From contig CALGNF010000001.1 of the NCBI GenBank assembly GCA_937958685.1, forward strand, positions 1 through 7,166: a DNA stretch of 7,166 nucleotides, in the 5' to 3' direction. The position numbers were made by a program, and so were the translations under genes. Below are positions 1-6,809 of the stretch, in pieces. The stretch is from an uncultured Caryophanales bacterium. Lineage in GTDB: Bacteria; Bacillota_I; Bacilli_A; Izemoplasmatales; Hujiaoplasmataceae. The notes under the pieces are model-generated. The model saw only the letters and a program-made list of their open reading frames with translations, was not told where the DNA came from and did not search any database. How positions within the stretch are numbered: position 1 is the first letter of the stretch; each line of letters opens with the position of its first letter.

Positions 1-34
1 TTCTATAGTCTAGACAGTGGATGCTTTTTATTCT
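1..34. other. Low-quality read tail beyond the adapter (artefact)
   Basis: This T-rich stretch lies outside the P7 end of the adapter that follows it. When an Illumina read runs through a short insert and past the end of the adapter, the remaining bases are random or homopolymer-like; on this strand that would give T-rich junk, as seen (five T in a row near base 25). I see no gene or motif here and infer that it is not genomic. Confidence 0.7.
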
Positions 35-100
35 CCAACATGAGACGGCATGCGAGTTCGTATTCGGGGACTGGAGTTCGGACGTGTGCTCTTCCGATCT
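35..100. other. Illumina adapter contamination (P7 + index + read-2 primer)
   Basis: Bases 67-100 match the 34-base Illumina read-2 primer sequence ending in CTCTTCCGATCT with two mismatches (bases 68 and 80). Bases 35-58 match the 24-base P7 sequence at 18 positions, including an intact AGACGGCAT core (43-51). Exactly eight bases (59-66) separate the two parts, the length of a sample index. Mismatch density rises away from the insert, as expected for the decaying quality of a read-through tail. Genomic sequence therefore starts at base 101. Two apparent reading frames across this region, one on each strand, are chimeras of adapter and genome. Confidence 0.96.
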
Positions 101-278
101 CGCAACCGACGACCGCGTAGCCGTTTTGGGTCAGAAACTCCGCGAACAGGCCGTAGCGGGCGAAGTGTTCCGCCGCTCCGTGGATGATCTGCACGACAGC
201 CTTGGCCGTTGTCTTGGGTTTGTAAACATAAAGATGGATGCTGTTGCCATGAGAATCTTTCCTAACAAGTTTTTCCAT
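101..278 (-). CDS. Alpha/beta hydrolase, monoacylglycerol lipase-like, partial (N-terminus only)
   Basis: The first 59 residues of a serine hydrolase of the Hydrolase_4 (serine aminopeptidase S33) type, the family of bacterial monoacylglycerol lipases and lysophospholipases. After a short N-terminal strand (residues 1-20) comes VVQIIHGAAEH (28-38), the HG..EH oxyanion-loop motif, then RYGLFAEFLTQNGYAVVG, matching the family pattern in which a helix is followed by a strand ending G-x-D-x-R-G-H-G. The genomic sequence breaks just there: the last genomic base is G, the first base of a codon that would be Asp in the family. The following residues on the open frame (IGRAHV...) are adapter translation. 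The nucleophile elbow and the catalytic Asp and His lie off the contig. The frame opens upstream at TTG (290), but ATG 278 is preferred because GGAG sits six bases before it. It is divergent from glpK. Lipase, lysophospholipase or another esterase cannot be separated on this fragment. Confidence 0.8.
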
Positions 279-284
279 TGTCTG

Positions 285-288
285 CTCC
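285..288 (-). promoter_or_regulatory. Ribosome binding site deciding the hydrolase start
   Basis: GGAG on the minus strand, six bases before ATG at 278-276. It overlaps the alternative TTG at 290-288, which would have no such site at the right distance, so the ATG is chosen. Confidence 0.6.
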
Positions 289-312
289 AATCCGGATCAC
301 ATTCTTAGGAAT

Positions 313-340
313 ATTATATCACCGTAAGTTCTATTTTGAA
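313..340 (-). promoter_or_regulatory. Extended -10 promoter of the hydrolase gene
   Basis: On the minus strand a perfect TATAAT (318-313) is preceded by TGa (321-319), giving an extended -10 element. A moderate -35, TTCAAA (340-335, four of six consensus bases), lies 16 bases upstream. Transcription would start near base 306, about 28 bases before the ATG. It faces away from the glpK promoter, and its -35 lies within about 10 bases of that promoter's -10, so the two polymerase sites are expected to interfere or be co-regulated. Confidence 0.6.
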
Positions 341-348
341 ACAGCATT

Positions 349-357
349 TGTTATAAT
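349..357 (+). promoter_or_regulatory. Extended -10 promoter of glpK
   Basis: TGtTATAAT: consensus TATAAT (352-357) with the TG of an extended -10 at 349-350. At 17 bases upstream the hexamer TTCTAT (329-334) matches the -35 consensus poorly, which fits an extended -10 promoter. The predicted start near base 364 leaves a leader of only about 13 bases that consists mainly of the AGAGGTG ribosome binding site (364-370). Confidence 0.65.
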
Positions 358-373
358 GTAAAAAGAGGTGTGA

Positions 374-1864
<1,491 letters not shown>

Positions 1865-1868
1865 ACTG

Positions 1869-1896
1869 TTCCCCATTTTCAGTTTTGGTGTATAAT
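1869..1896 (+). promoter_or_regulatory. Candidate promoter of the DUF3137-lemA pair
   Basis: TATAAT (1891-1896) is a perfect -10 in the 66-base gap after glpK. The -35 is weak: TTCCCC (1869-1874) at 16 bases matches only three positions. GTG directly precedes the -10, so it is not a proper TGn extension. Transcription would start near 1903. I found no terminator hairpin after glpK, so read-through from glpK is also possible. Confidence 0.5.
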
Positions 1897-1917
1897 GGAA
1901 ACGGTATGATTCCCACG

Positions 1918-1922
1918 GGAGG
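1918..1922 (+). promoter_or_regulatory. Ribosome binding site deciding the DUF3137 start
   Basis: GGAGG lies eight bases before ATG 1931 and five before the in-frame TTG 1928. The spacing and codon strength both favour the ATG. Confidence 0.65.
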
Positions 1923-1930
1923 GTGATTTG

Positions 1931-2824
1931 ATGCGTGAGAAACTGAATCGTTTCAACGATATGAAACGCAAGAGCGAGAAAATGACCGGTATCGGGCTCA
2001 CGATTCTCGGCATCGGGCTGTTGTTATTACTGGGCTTGTATATGGGCGGAGCTGACAATGCGCAGATCCTGGCGTTCATCGTGATCGCGATCGGCTTGAT
2101 TATCGCCGCCGCCGGAGCTGCCGAGTTTTCCAAGATCAAGTCGCGTTTCAAGACGGAAGTCCTTTCCGAATACTTCGCCGAGGCCATTCCCGGCGTCAAG
2201 TATCACCCCGAGGGCGGCTTGAGCCAGACCGATGTCTATGCCACCGAATTTCTGAAACGCGCCGACCGTTTTCATACTGAGGATCTCCTGCAGGGACAGA
2301 TGGACGAGGTCGACTTCATCTCGAGCGACGTCAAGCTCGAAGAAAGACATGTCCAACACACCAAGAACGGCACCCGGGTGTATTATGTCACCTACTTTCT
2401 TGGCCGGGTCTTCAAATTCACGTTCAATAAGGAATTCGATGGCCAATTGCAGGTGCTCGAGTCCGGATCGCCACTTTCATCCCGCAAGTTTCAGCGGGTC
2501 GAGTTGGAATCGATCGATTTCAACAAGAAATTTCGGACGTTTTCAACCAACGAACTCAGCGCTTTTTATGTCCTTACCCCCGACATCATGGAAGCGATCT
2601 TCGCGCTGGAGCAGCGCAACCCCGGACGGATCGGGCTGTCGTTTTCCGGCGACACGCTCTATATCGCCATCAACAACAACAAGGATACCTTCGAGATCAA
2701 GATGTTCAGCCAGATCAACGAGGGCATCATGGACGAGTTTCGCAAGGATTTGCTGGTCATCCAGGATTTCGTGCATACTCTGAAACTCAATACCAAAATC
2801 TTTAAGAGCAAGGCCAAGCTTTGA
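1931..2824 (+). CDS. DUF3137 family membrane protein
   Basis: A 297-residue protein of unknown function that I assign to DUF3137. After a basic N-terminus (MREKLNRFNDMKRK) come two membrane segments, about residues 19-39 and 45-64, separated by a short GGADNAQ loop, so N- and C-termini should lie on the same side, probably the cytoplasm. The soluble remainder (about 65-297) carries the features that suggest the family: YHPEGGLSQTDV at the start of the domain, a phrase with FISSDVK, then YYVTYFLGRVFKFTFNK, and near the C-terminus GLSFSGDTLYIAINN followed by a FEIKMF strand. No catalytic motif is evident. Its stop is 53 bases before lemA, on the same strand. Genes of this family are often found beside lemA, which strengthens the assignment, but the family call is from memory of its pattern and the function is not known. 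Confidence 0.75.
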   Translation: MREKLNRFNDMKRKSEKMTGIGLTILGIGLLLLLGLYMGGADNAQILAFIVIAIGLIIAAAGAAEFSKIKSRFKTEVLSEYFAEAIPGVKYHPEGGLSQTDVYATEFLKRADRFHTEDLLQGQMDEVDFISSDVKLEERHVQHTKNGTRVYYVTYFLGRVFKFTFNKEFDGQLQVLESGSPLSSRKFQRVELESIDFNKKFRTFSTNELSAFYVLTPDIMEAIFALEQRNPGRIGLSFSGDTLYIAINNNKDTFEIKMFSQINEGIMDEFRKDLLVIQDFVHTLKLNTKIFKSKAKL

Positions 2825-2825
2825 C

Positions 2826-2854
2826 TTGGTGAAACAGCAATCAACGGGTATAAA
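2826..2854 (+). promoter_or_regulatory. Weak candidate promoter ahead of lemA
   Basis: TATAAA (2849-2854, five of six) with TTGGTG (2826-2831, three of six) 17 bases upstream, in the 53-base gap between the DUF3137 gene and lemA. It may allow separate lemA expression, but cotranscription from the upstream gene is as likely. Confidence 0.3.
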
Positions 2855-2877
2855 CCACAATTTAGGAGGATAAGATA

Positions 2878-3459
2878 ATGATTACACTATCAGGATTGGG
2901 CACCGGCGGTATCATCGGCATCGTGATTGTTGCTATCGTTGTGATTGTTGTCGTTTGGTTCATCGGCACGATGAATCAGCTGCGGCAACTCGAATTGAAG
3001 GTCCACGAGGCGGAGTCGGGCATCGATGTCGCCCTCACCAAACGTTTCGACATGCTGACAAAGATGCTGGAAACTGCCAAAGGCTATGCCAAGCATGAGG
3101 CGGAGACGCTGGAGAAAGTCGTCAAATGGCGTTCCGGAATTCCCGAAAACGCCACTCTCAAGGACAAAGAGGAATTCTTTGGCCAACTGAACCAGGTTGC
3201 CTCCGGGATCAATGTCGTCGTCGAGAAGTATCCCGACTTGAAGGCGAACACCGTCTTTTTGGAACTGCAGTCGGCCGTGGCCAACACGGAAGAACATCTC
3301 CAGGCTGCTCGCCGCCTCTACAACGCCAATGTCACGCGGATCAACCACATCATCGTCACCTTCCCGCAAAGCATCGTGGCCAACGCGATCCATATGGACA
3401 AGAAACCCTATTTCGAGGCCGAGGACCGCAAGCGCCAGGATGTTGAGTTCAAATTTTAG
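2878..3459 (+). CDS. lemA: LemA family protein
   Basis: A 193-residue LemA protein of the usual family length. The N-terminus has a glycine-rich start and one strong membrane helix (about residues 9-30, IVIVAIVVIVVVWFIG), so the topology is likely a short outside N-terminus with a helical C-terminal domain in the cytoplasm. The LemA core is visible as SGIDVALTKRFDMLTKMLE (47-65) followed by AKGYAKHEAETL, where the family has the pattern D-V-x-L-x-x-R-x-D, K-G-Y and H-E. The C-terminal end has the family pattern YNANVTRINHIIVTFPQSIVA and later YFEAED. ATG 2878 has a perfect AGGAGG (2864-2869) eight bases upstream. Despite wide distribution the molecular role of LemA is unclear. It is paired with the DUF3137 gene and followed by a terminator, so the two make a closed unit. 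Confidence 0.95.
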   Translation: MITLSGLGTGGIIGIVIVAIVVIVVVWFIGTMNQLRQLELKVHEAESGIDVALTKRFDMLTKMLETAKGYAKHEAETLEKVVKWRSGIPENATLKDKEEFFGQLNQVASGINVVVEKYPDLKANTVFLELQSAVANTEEHLQAARRLYNANVTRINHIIVTFPQSIVANAIHMDKKPYFEAEDRKRQDVEFKF

Positions 3460-3493
3460 TTTCAACATTTTCAACTGGAGTTTCCCTTAAACC

Positions 3494-3524
3494 AGCGGCA
3501 GGATCGTCCCTGCCGCTTTTTTTT
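3494..3524 (+). terminator. Rho-independent terminator after lemA
   Basis: A nine-base GC-rich stem AGCGGCAGG (3494-3502) with CCTGCCGCT (3509-3517) around a six-base loop, followed by eight T in total (3517-3524). It lies 34 bases after the lemA stop and closes the DUF3137-lemA unit. Confidence 0.93.
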
Positions 3525-3581
3525 GCCTGGTTATCGAAAAAACAATGCAAAAGTTAATGGCAGCACCCACGGACAGACCGA

Positions 3582-3629
3582 TTTTGCCGTTTTGCCTGAT
3601 GGCGTAGATATAGTAAGATAATGGCAAAA
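3582..3629. repeat. TTTTGCC repeats around the ssb promoter
   Basis: TTTTGCC occurs at 3582-3588 and again at 3590-3596 (eight-base period), and its inverse GGCAAAA at 3623-3629, so the copies flank the probable ssb -10. The spacing could suit a repressor operator or be chance in T-rich DNA. A fourth TTTTGCC, at 3521-3527, overlaps the terminator tail and is probably incidental. Confidence 0.3.
3592..3622 (+). promoter_or_regulatory. Candidate promoter of ssb
   Basis: TTGCCT (3592-3597, four of six) is followed after 16 bases by TAAGAT (3614-3619), or after 19 bases by GATAAT (3617-3622, five of six). Neither is ideal, but the gene lies after a strong terminator and needs its own promoter. 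The rest of the gap after the terminator (3525-3581) shows nothing I recognise. Confidence 0.4.
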
Positions 3630-3643
3630 ACAAGGGAGGTACT

Positions 3644-3973
3644 ATGCTAAATCAAGTGATATTGGTTGGTCGGCTGACCAAGGACCCGGAATTGCGGAAA
3701 CTTGACGACAATCGCAGCGTGACGACAATCGCCCTCGCTGTCCAGCGGCCGTTCAAGAGCGGCGAGACGAATGACTATGAAACCGACTTCTTCAACTGCA
3801 CGCTGTGGAGCGGCATCGCGGAAGCCACCGTCGGCTACTGCAAGAAAGGCTCGGTGGTCGGAATCAAGGCGCGGTTGCAGCAGCGCGATCATTTCGTCGA
3901 CGACAAGAAAATGTTCTCGTATCCCGAGATCATCGTCGAGCGGATCTCGTTCATCAGTTCCCAAAAAGACTAA
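3644..3973 (+). CDS. ssb: Single-stranded DNA-binding protein, short form
   Basis: A 109-residue single-stranded DNA-binding protein made of little more than one OB fold. It starts with the typical MLNQVILVGRLTKDPELR (1-18), then VTTIALAVQRPF (26-37), the F-N-C-T-L-W strand (50-55; the family has F-x-x-x-x-W), and GSVVGIKARLQQR (69-81). It ends at ISFISSQKD, right after the last OB strand: the flexible linker and the acidic D-D-x-x-P-F tip that recruit repair and replication partners are absent. Housekeeping Firmicutes SSB proteins are about 165-175 residues with this tail; the size recalls the shorter competence-associated SsbB of Bacillus subtilis. It also lacks the usual rpsF-rpsR neighbours, so I infer a secondary paralogue. 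ATG 3644 has GGGAGG (3634-3639) four bases upstream. It is probably monocistronic, with terminators on both sides. Confidence 0.92.
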   Translation: MLNQVILVGRLTKDPELRKLDDNRSVTTIALAVQRPFKSGETNDYETDFFNCTLWSGIAEATVGYCKKGSVVGIKARLQQRDHFVDDKKMFSYPEIIVERISFISSQKD

Positions 3974-4001
3974 GATGCAAATTGCATCTTGTTCTTTTTT
4001 T
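3972..4001 (+). terminator. Rho-independent terminator overlapping the ssb stop codon
   Basis: A near-perfect palindrome AAGATGCAA (3972-3980) / TTGCATCTT (3982-3990) that can form at least a seven-base stem with a small loop, followed after GTTC by seven T (3995-4001). The left arm begins inside the TAA stop of ssb. The stem is AT-rich, so termination may be partial. Its T-tract also occupies the -35 position of the thyA promoter. Confidence 0.75.
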
Positions 4002-4014
4002 ACCGACTGATTGA

Positions 4015-4023
4015 TGGTATAAT
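4015..4023 (+). promoter_or_regulatory. Extended -10 promoter of the thyA operon
   Basis: TGgTATAAT: perfect TATAAT (4018-4023) with TG at 4015-4016. At the -35 position there is only the T-tract of the preceding terminator, so the extended -10 must carry the promoter. Predicted start is near 4030, giving a leader of about 17 bases before ATG 4047. Confidence 0.65.
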
Positions 4024-4032
4024 CTACGATAT

Positions 4033-4041
4033 AGGCGGTGG
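4033..4041 (+). promoter_or_regulatory. Ribosome binding site deciding the thyA start
   Basis: AGGCGGTGG lies five bases before ATG 4047. An upstream in-frame GTG at 4038 falls within it and has no site of its own, so the ATG is preferred; it also gives the standard MKQY N-terminus. Confidence 0.6.
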
Positions 4042-4046
4042 CAACG

Positions 4047-4925
4047 ATGAAGCAGTATCACGATTTTCTCCGGACCATCCTTGATATCGGAACGCGCAAG
4101 TCTGACCGCACCGGCGTTGGCACGATTTCGACTTTCGGCTTGCAGATGCGCTTTGACTTGGCGAAGGGCTTCCCGCTCGTGACGACGAAGCGGATTCATT
4201 TGAAATCGGTCATCGAGGAACTCCTGTGGTTCATCAAGGGCGACACGAACATCCGGGAACTGGTGCTCAAGGGCGTCAGGATCTGGAATGACTGGCCATA
4301 CAAGCGCTATCGCGAAGCCGCTGGCTATGGTGGCGAGTCGATGGACGATTTCATCACCCGCATCGCCGAGGACCCGGCATTCGCCGCCACATACGGAGAG
4401 CTCGGCCCCATCTACGGCCGCCAGTGGCGCGCCTTTGAGGGACGGGAGCAAAGCGTCGATCAGCTCCAGGCGGTGATCAGCGAGATCAGGACAAATCCAG
4501 ATAGCAGAAGGCTGATCGTGAGTTCCTGGAATGTTCCACTGCTGACACAGATGGCTTTGCCCCCCTGCCATGTGCTGTTTCAATTCTATGTCGCGGACGG
4601 AAAGTTGTCTTGTCACCTATACCAGCGAAGCGCCGATGCTTTTTTGGGTGTTCCCTTCAACATCGCCTCCTATGCCCTGCTCACACAGATGGTGGCAAAG
4701 GTCACCGGTCTCGGTCTCGGGGAGTTCATCCACACCTTCGGCGATTGCCACATCTACATGAATCATCTCGACCAAGTCGGATTGTTGTTGTCACGAACGC
4801 CAAAGGAACAGCCGAAAATGACGATTTTGCGGGATGCCGACAAAATCGAGGACTTTGTCTTTGAGGATTTCCGGTTGGAAAACTACGACCCATATCCAAC
4901 GATCAAGGGAAAGGTGGCGGTCTGA
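4047..4925 (+). CDS. thyA: Thymidylate synthase (folate-dependent ThyA type)
   Basis: Cytoplasmic enzyme that methylates dUMP to dTMP with 5,10-methylenetetrahydrofolate, releasing dihydrofolate. The 292-residue protein begins [16 protein letters not shown] like Escherichia coli ThyA. Landmarks: phosphate-binding Arg21 in [20 protein letters not shown] (58-69), RR at 154-155 in [11 protein letters not shown], catalytic Cys174 in [28 protein letters not shown] (193-209) with the dUMP-contacting Asn205, [10 protein letters not shown] (231-240), and [13 protein letters not shown] at the C-terminus, where the family has YxPxPxIxxxxAV. It is about 28 residues longer than the E. coli enzyme; the extra residues lie in the small-domain insertion at about 85-118, a variable region also enlarged in lactobacillar enzymes. 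The TGA stop shares its A with the ATG of the next gene, the DHFR that recycles the dihydrofolate. Confidence 0.97.
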   Translation: MKQYHDFLRTILDIGTRKSDRTGVGTISTFGLQMRFDLAKGFPLVTTKRIHLKSVIEELLWFIKGDTNIRELVLKGVRIWNDWPYKRYREAAGYGGESMDDFITRIAEDPAFAATYGELGPIYGRQWRAFEGREQSVDQLQAVISEIRTNPDSRRLIVSSWNVPLLTQMALPPCHVLFQFYVADGKLSCHLYQRSADAFLGVPFNIASYALLTQMVAKVTGLGLGEFIHTFGDCHIYMNHLDQVGLLLSRTPKEQPKMTILRDADKIEDFVFEDFRLENYDPYPTIKGKVAV

Positions 4926-5398
4926 TGATCAGCCTGATTTTTGCCATTGATCCCCAAGGGCTGATCGGCAAAGGCAACGATTTGCCTTGGCACTACCCCG
5001 AAGATCTGCGCTATTTCAAAGAAAAGACGTTGAACAAGACCGTCTTGATGGGCTTGGAAACGTTCAAATCGATTTTAGCACGGCTCGGAAGACCGCTGCC
5101 GGGTCGCAAGTCGATCGTCGCCTCTCTCGAGCCGTTCGCCTACCCGGGAGTTGTCGTAATCAACGACTTGCATGCTTTTTTGCAGGAAGATCACCAAGAG
5201 GAGATCTTTGTCATCGGCGGCAAGACGATCTATGAATTGACGTTTCCCTACGCTGACAGACTTTACATCACCCATGTCAAGACCGTGCATACAGGAGATG
5301 TGTACCTTGAGGGGCTGGATTTGACCGACTTCAAACTTATCAGTTCCCACGCAACCGAGGCCCTGGTCTTTGCCGTATATGAGAGGATAACAAGATGA
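4925..5398 (+). CDS. dfrA: Dihydrofolate reductase
   Basis: NADPH-dependent reduction of dihydrofolate to tetrahydrofolate. The 157-residue protein has normal DHFR length. Visible: [22 protein letters not shown] (1-22) with the Met20-loop region, catalytic Asp27 in the family position (WHYPEDLRYFK), RPLPGRKSIV (56-65), FVIGGKTIYE (95-104), and YITHVKT (114-120). The cofactor motif that is normally M-G-R-x-T is MGLET (42-46): Arg44, which in E. coli contacts the NADPH 2'-phosphate, is Leu here. There are also a few extra residues before the RPLPGR loop. It overlaps thyA by one base (TGATG) and uses AAGGTGG (4911-4917) as ribosome binding site, so translational coupling is expected. The symbol folA would serve equally; this looks like a chromosomal housekeeping copy rather than a mobile trimethoprim-resistance gene. 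Confidence 0.94.
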   Translation: MISLIFAIDPQGLIGKGNDLPWHYPEDLRYFKEKTLNKTVLMGLETFKSILARLGRPLPGRKSIVASLEPFAYPGVVVINDLHAFLQEDHQEEIFVIGGKTIYELTFPYADRLYITHVKTVHTGDVYLEGLDLTDFKLISSHATEALVFAVYERITR

Positions 5399-6234
5399 CC
5401 ATCCTTCTGATGCAGCTTGTGCTTGCGCTGATAGGCACCCTGCTTTTTGCGTTTCTGGGGGCGTATCCCTCCGGTTTTCTGGGTATTATGATCATCCTTT
5501 TGGTCTTTGTTGGTGCTTTTCTGGCCGCTGTCGTGCTTTTTTTTCTCGTATCTGTTCCTCTGATGGTGGCGATTGAAAAACCGGATCGCCGGCTGATGTG
5601 GAAGCACCGAATCTACGTCGCATATGCCAGCTATCTCTTTAGTGTGATGTTGCGTGTGCGGGTGCGGATCACGGGCGGTGAGAACCTTCCCAAGAATAAT
5701 CGCTTCGCCATTTACGCCAATCATATCGAACTGACCGACCCTTTCTACATCATGCAGGCATTCCGCAAGTATCCGCTGGCTTTTCTGGCCAAGGCGGAAA
5801 TCTTCCGGATTCCCGTCGTCAAGAACATCCTCAGGGGGATGGGCTGCGTCTGTCTTGCCCGCGGGCTCGACCGGCAGGGTCTTTCGGCGATTCAAGAGGC
5901 GATCGCCACGATCGAACAAGGCCAACCGCTGGCGGTGTTTCCCGAAGGCACGAGAAGTTATCGCAATGACATGGGCGACTTCAAAGCGGGAGCGTTCAAA
6001 ATCGCCCTTCGGGCCAAGGCCGATATCGTGCCCGTGTGCCTCTTCAATATGCACGACATCTTCAAACGTTTTCGGATTGGTTGCCATACCTGCTATTTGC
6101 ACATCCTGCCGGCAATCCCCTACGAGGAATACGGACAGCTGGATTCGCGGGCGATCAGCGAGATGGTCAGAGAGCGGATTGAGACGCAACTACAGGCATT
6201 CAAACTTACCTCCGTCCAAAGGGGGCGCCAGTGA
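5395..6234 (+). CDS. plsC: 1-acyl-sn-glycerol-3-phosphate acyltransferase (PlsC family)
   Basis: Membrane acyltransferase that would turn lysophosphatidate into phosphatidate in phospholipid synthesis. 279 residues. The N-terminus is very hydrophobic, with segments at about 3-22 and 28-59, before a positively charged linker (EKPDRRLMWKHR). The LPLAT catalytic motif NHIELTD (109-115) gives the H-x4-D pair His110 and Asp115; motif III is FPEGTRS (182-188), which binds glycerol-phosphate; VPVCLFN (212-218) fits motif IV. The N-terminal membrane part is longer than in short PlsC proteins. ATG 5395 overlaps the DHFR stop (ATGA) and has GAGAGG (5381-5386) eight bases upstream. The exact acceptor is not proven by the motifs, so another lysophospholipid acyltransferase is possible. 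Confidence 0.9.
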   Translation: MTILLMQLVLALIGTLLFAFLGAYPSGFLGIMIILLVFVGAFLAAVVLFFLVSVPLMVAIEKPDRRLMWKHRIYVAYASYLFSVMLRVRVRITGGENLPKNNRFAIYANHIELTDPFYIMQAFRKYPLAFLAKAEIFRIPVVKNILRGMGCVCLARGLDRQGLSAIQEAIATIEQGQPLAVFPEGTRSYRNDMGDFKAGAFKIALRAKADIVPVCLFNMHDIFKRFRIGCHTCYLHILPAIPYEEYGQLDSRAISEMVRERIETQLQAFKLTSVQRGRQ

Positions 6235-6809
6235 TGGAAGCCAGAAGCGCCAATTCGCTGCCGGAAATCTTCCTCACCTTCTTCAAGATCGGGCTATTCA
6301 CCTTTGGCGGGGGTTATGCGATGATCCCTTTGATCCAGCGGGAAACGATCGAGAAGCGCCACTGGATCGAAAGTGATGAATTTTTGGATATCCTGGCGAT
6401 CGCTGAATCGACGCCCGGACCGATCGCCATCAACTGCGCCACCTATATCGGGCAGAAGCAAAAGGGCTTCCTGGGCTCGGTGGCGGCGACGCTCGGTGTC
6501 GTCTTGCCCTCATTTGTCATCATCGTCCTAATTTCGGCGTTTTTGCTTTCTTTCAAGGAAAACCGCCTGATCGCCTACGCCTTTCAGGGGGTTCGCATCG
6601 GTGTTTCCATCCTGATTTTGAATGCCGGCTTGAAACTCTTTCGGAAACTCAAGCGGAACTGGCTGGCTTACTTGCTGATCGCCACCGGGTTTTTGCTCAT
6701 GTTCTTCCGCCTGCTGCCGACAATGTATGTGATCCTGATCGGTGGCGTGATCGGGCTTGTGCACGCAATTGTGGCCGGGCTGACCGGGGGTGGACGCGAT
6801 GCTGATTAG
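6234..6809 (+). CDS. chrA: Chromate transporter, short-chain ChrA (first of a pair)
   Basis: A 191-residue single-domain CHR protein. The family motifs are clear: FFKIGLFTFGGGYAMIPLI (16-34), ESTPGPIAIN (58-67) and AATLGVVLPSFVII (84-97), with hydrophobic segments through the rest and a final one near the C-terminus (about 160-183). Short ChrA proteins occur as adjacent pairs that act together, in contrast to the two-domain ChrA of about 400 residues. ATG 6234 shares its A with the plsC TGA stop (TGATG) and has GGGGG (6221-6225) eight bases before it; an upstream GTG at 6231 is less likely. The family exports chromate by membrane potential, but many members have untested substrates. It is followed by a second, partial copy overlapping by 11 bases. 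Confidence 0.93.
   Translation: MEARSANSLPEIFLTFFKIGLFTFGGGYAMIPLIQRETIEKRHWIESDEFLDILAIAESTPGPIAINCATYIGQKQKGFLGSVAATLGVVLPSFVIIVLISAFLLSFKENRLIAYAFQGVRIGVSILILNAGLKLFRKLKRNWLAYLLIATGFLLMFFRLLPTMYVILIGGVIGLVHAIVAGLTGGGRDAD

Noticed and set aside
337..350. A possible catabolite-response element (cre) ahead of glpK
   Set aside because: TGAAACAGCATTTG matches the left half of the cre consensus but lacks the central CG and the right half, so it is not supported.
2821..2854. TTGACT (2821-2826) as the -35 for TATAAA ahead of lemA
   Set aside because: The spacing would be 22 bases, too long for a sigma-A promoter; TTGGTG at 17 bases is the only usable alternative and is weak.
5263..6189. A 308-codon open frame on the minus strand
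   Set aside because: It is antisense to dfrA and plsC, has low-complexity K/H/Q-rich composition and no family pattern, while the plus-strand genes have clear motifs.
1931..6809. Mycoplasma-type code with TGA as Trp
   Set aside because: TGA ends several genes at their family-typical lengths and Trp is written TGG, so the standard bacterial code applies.
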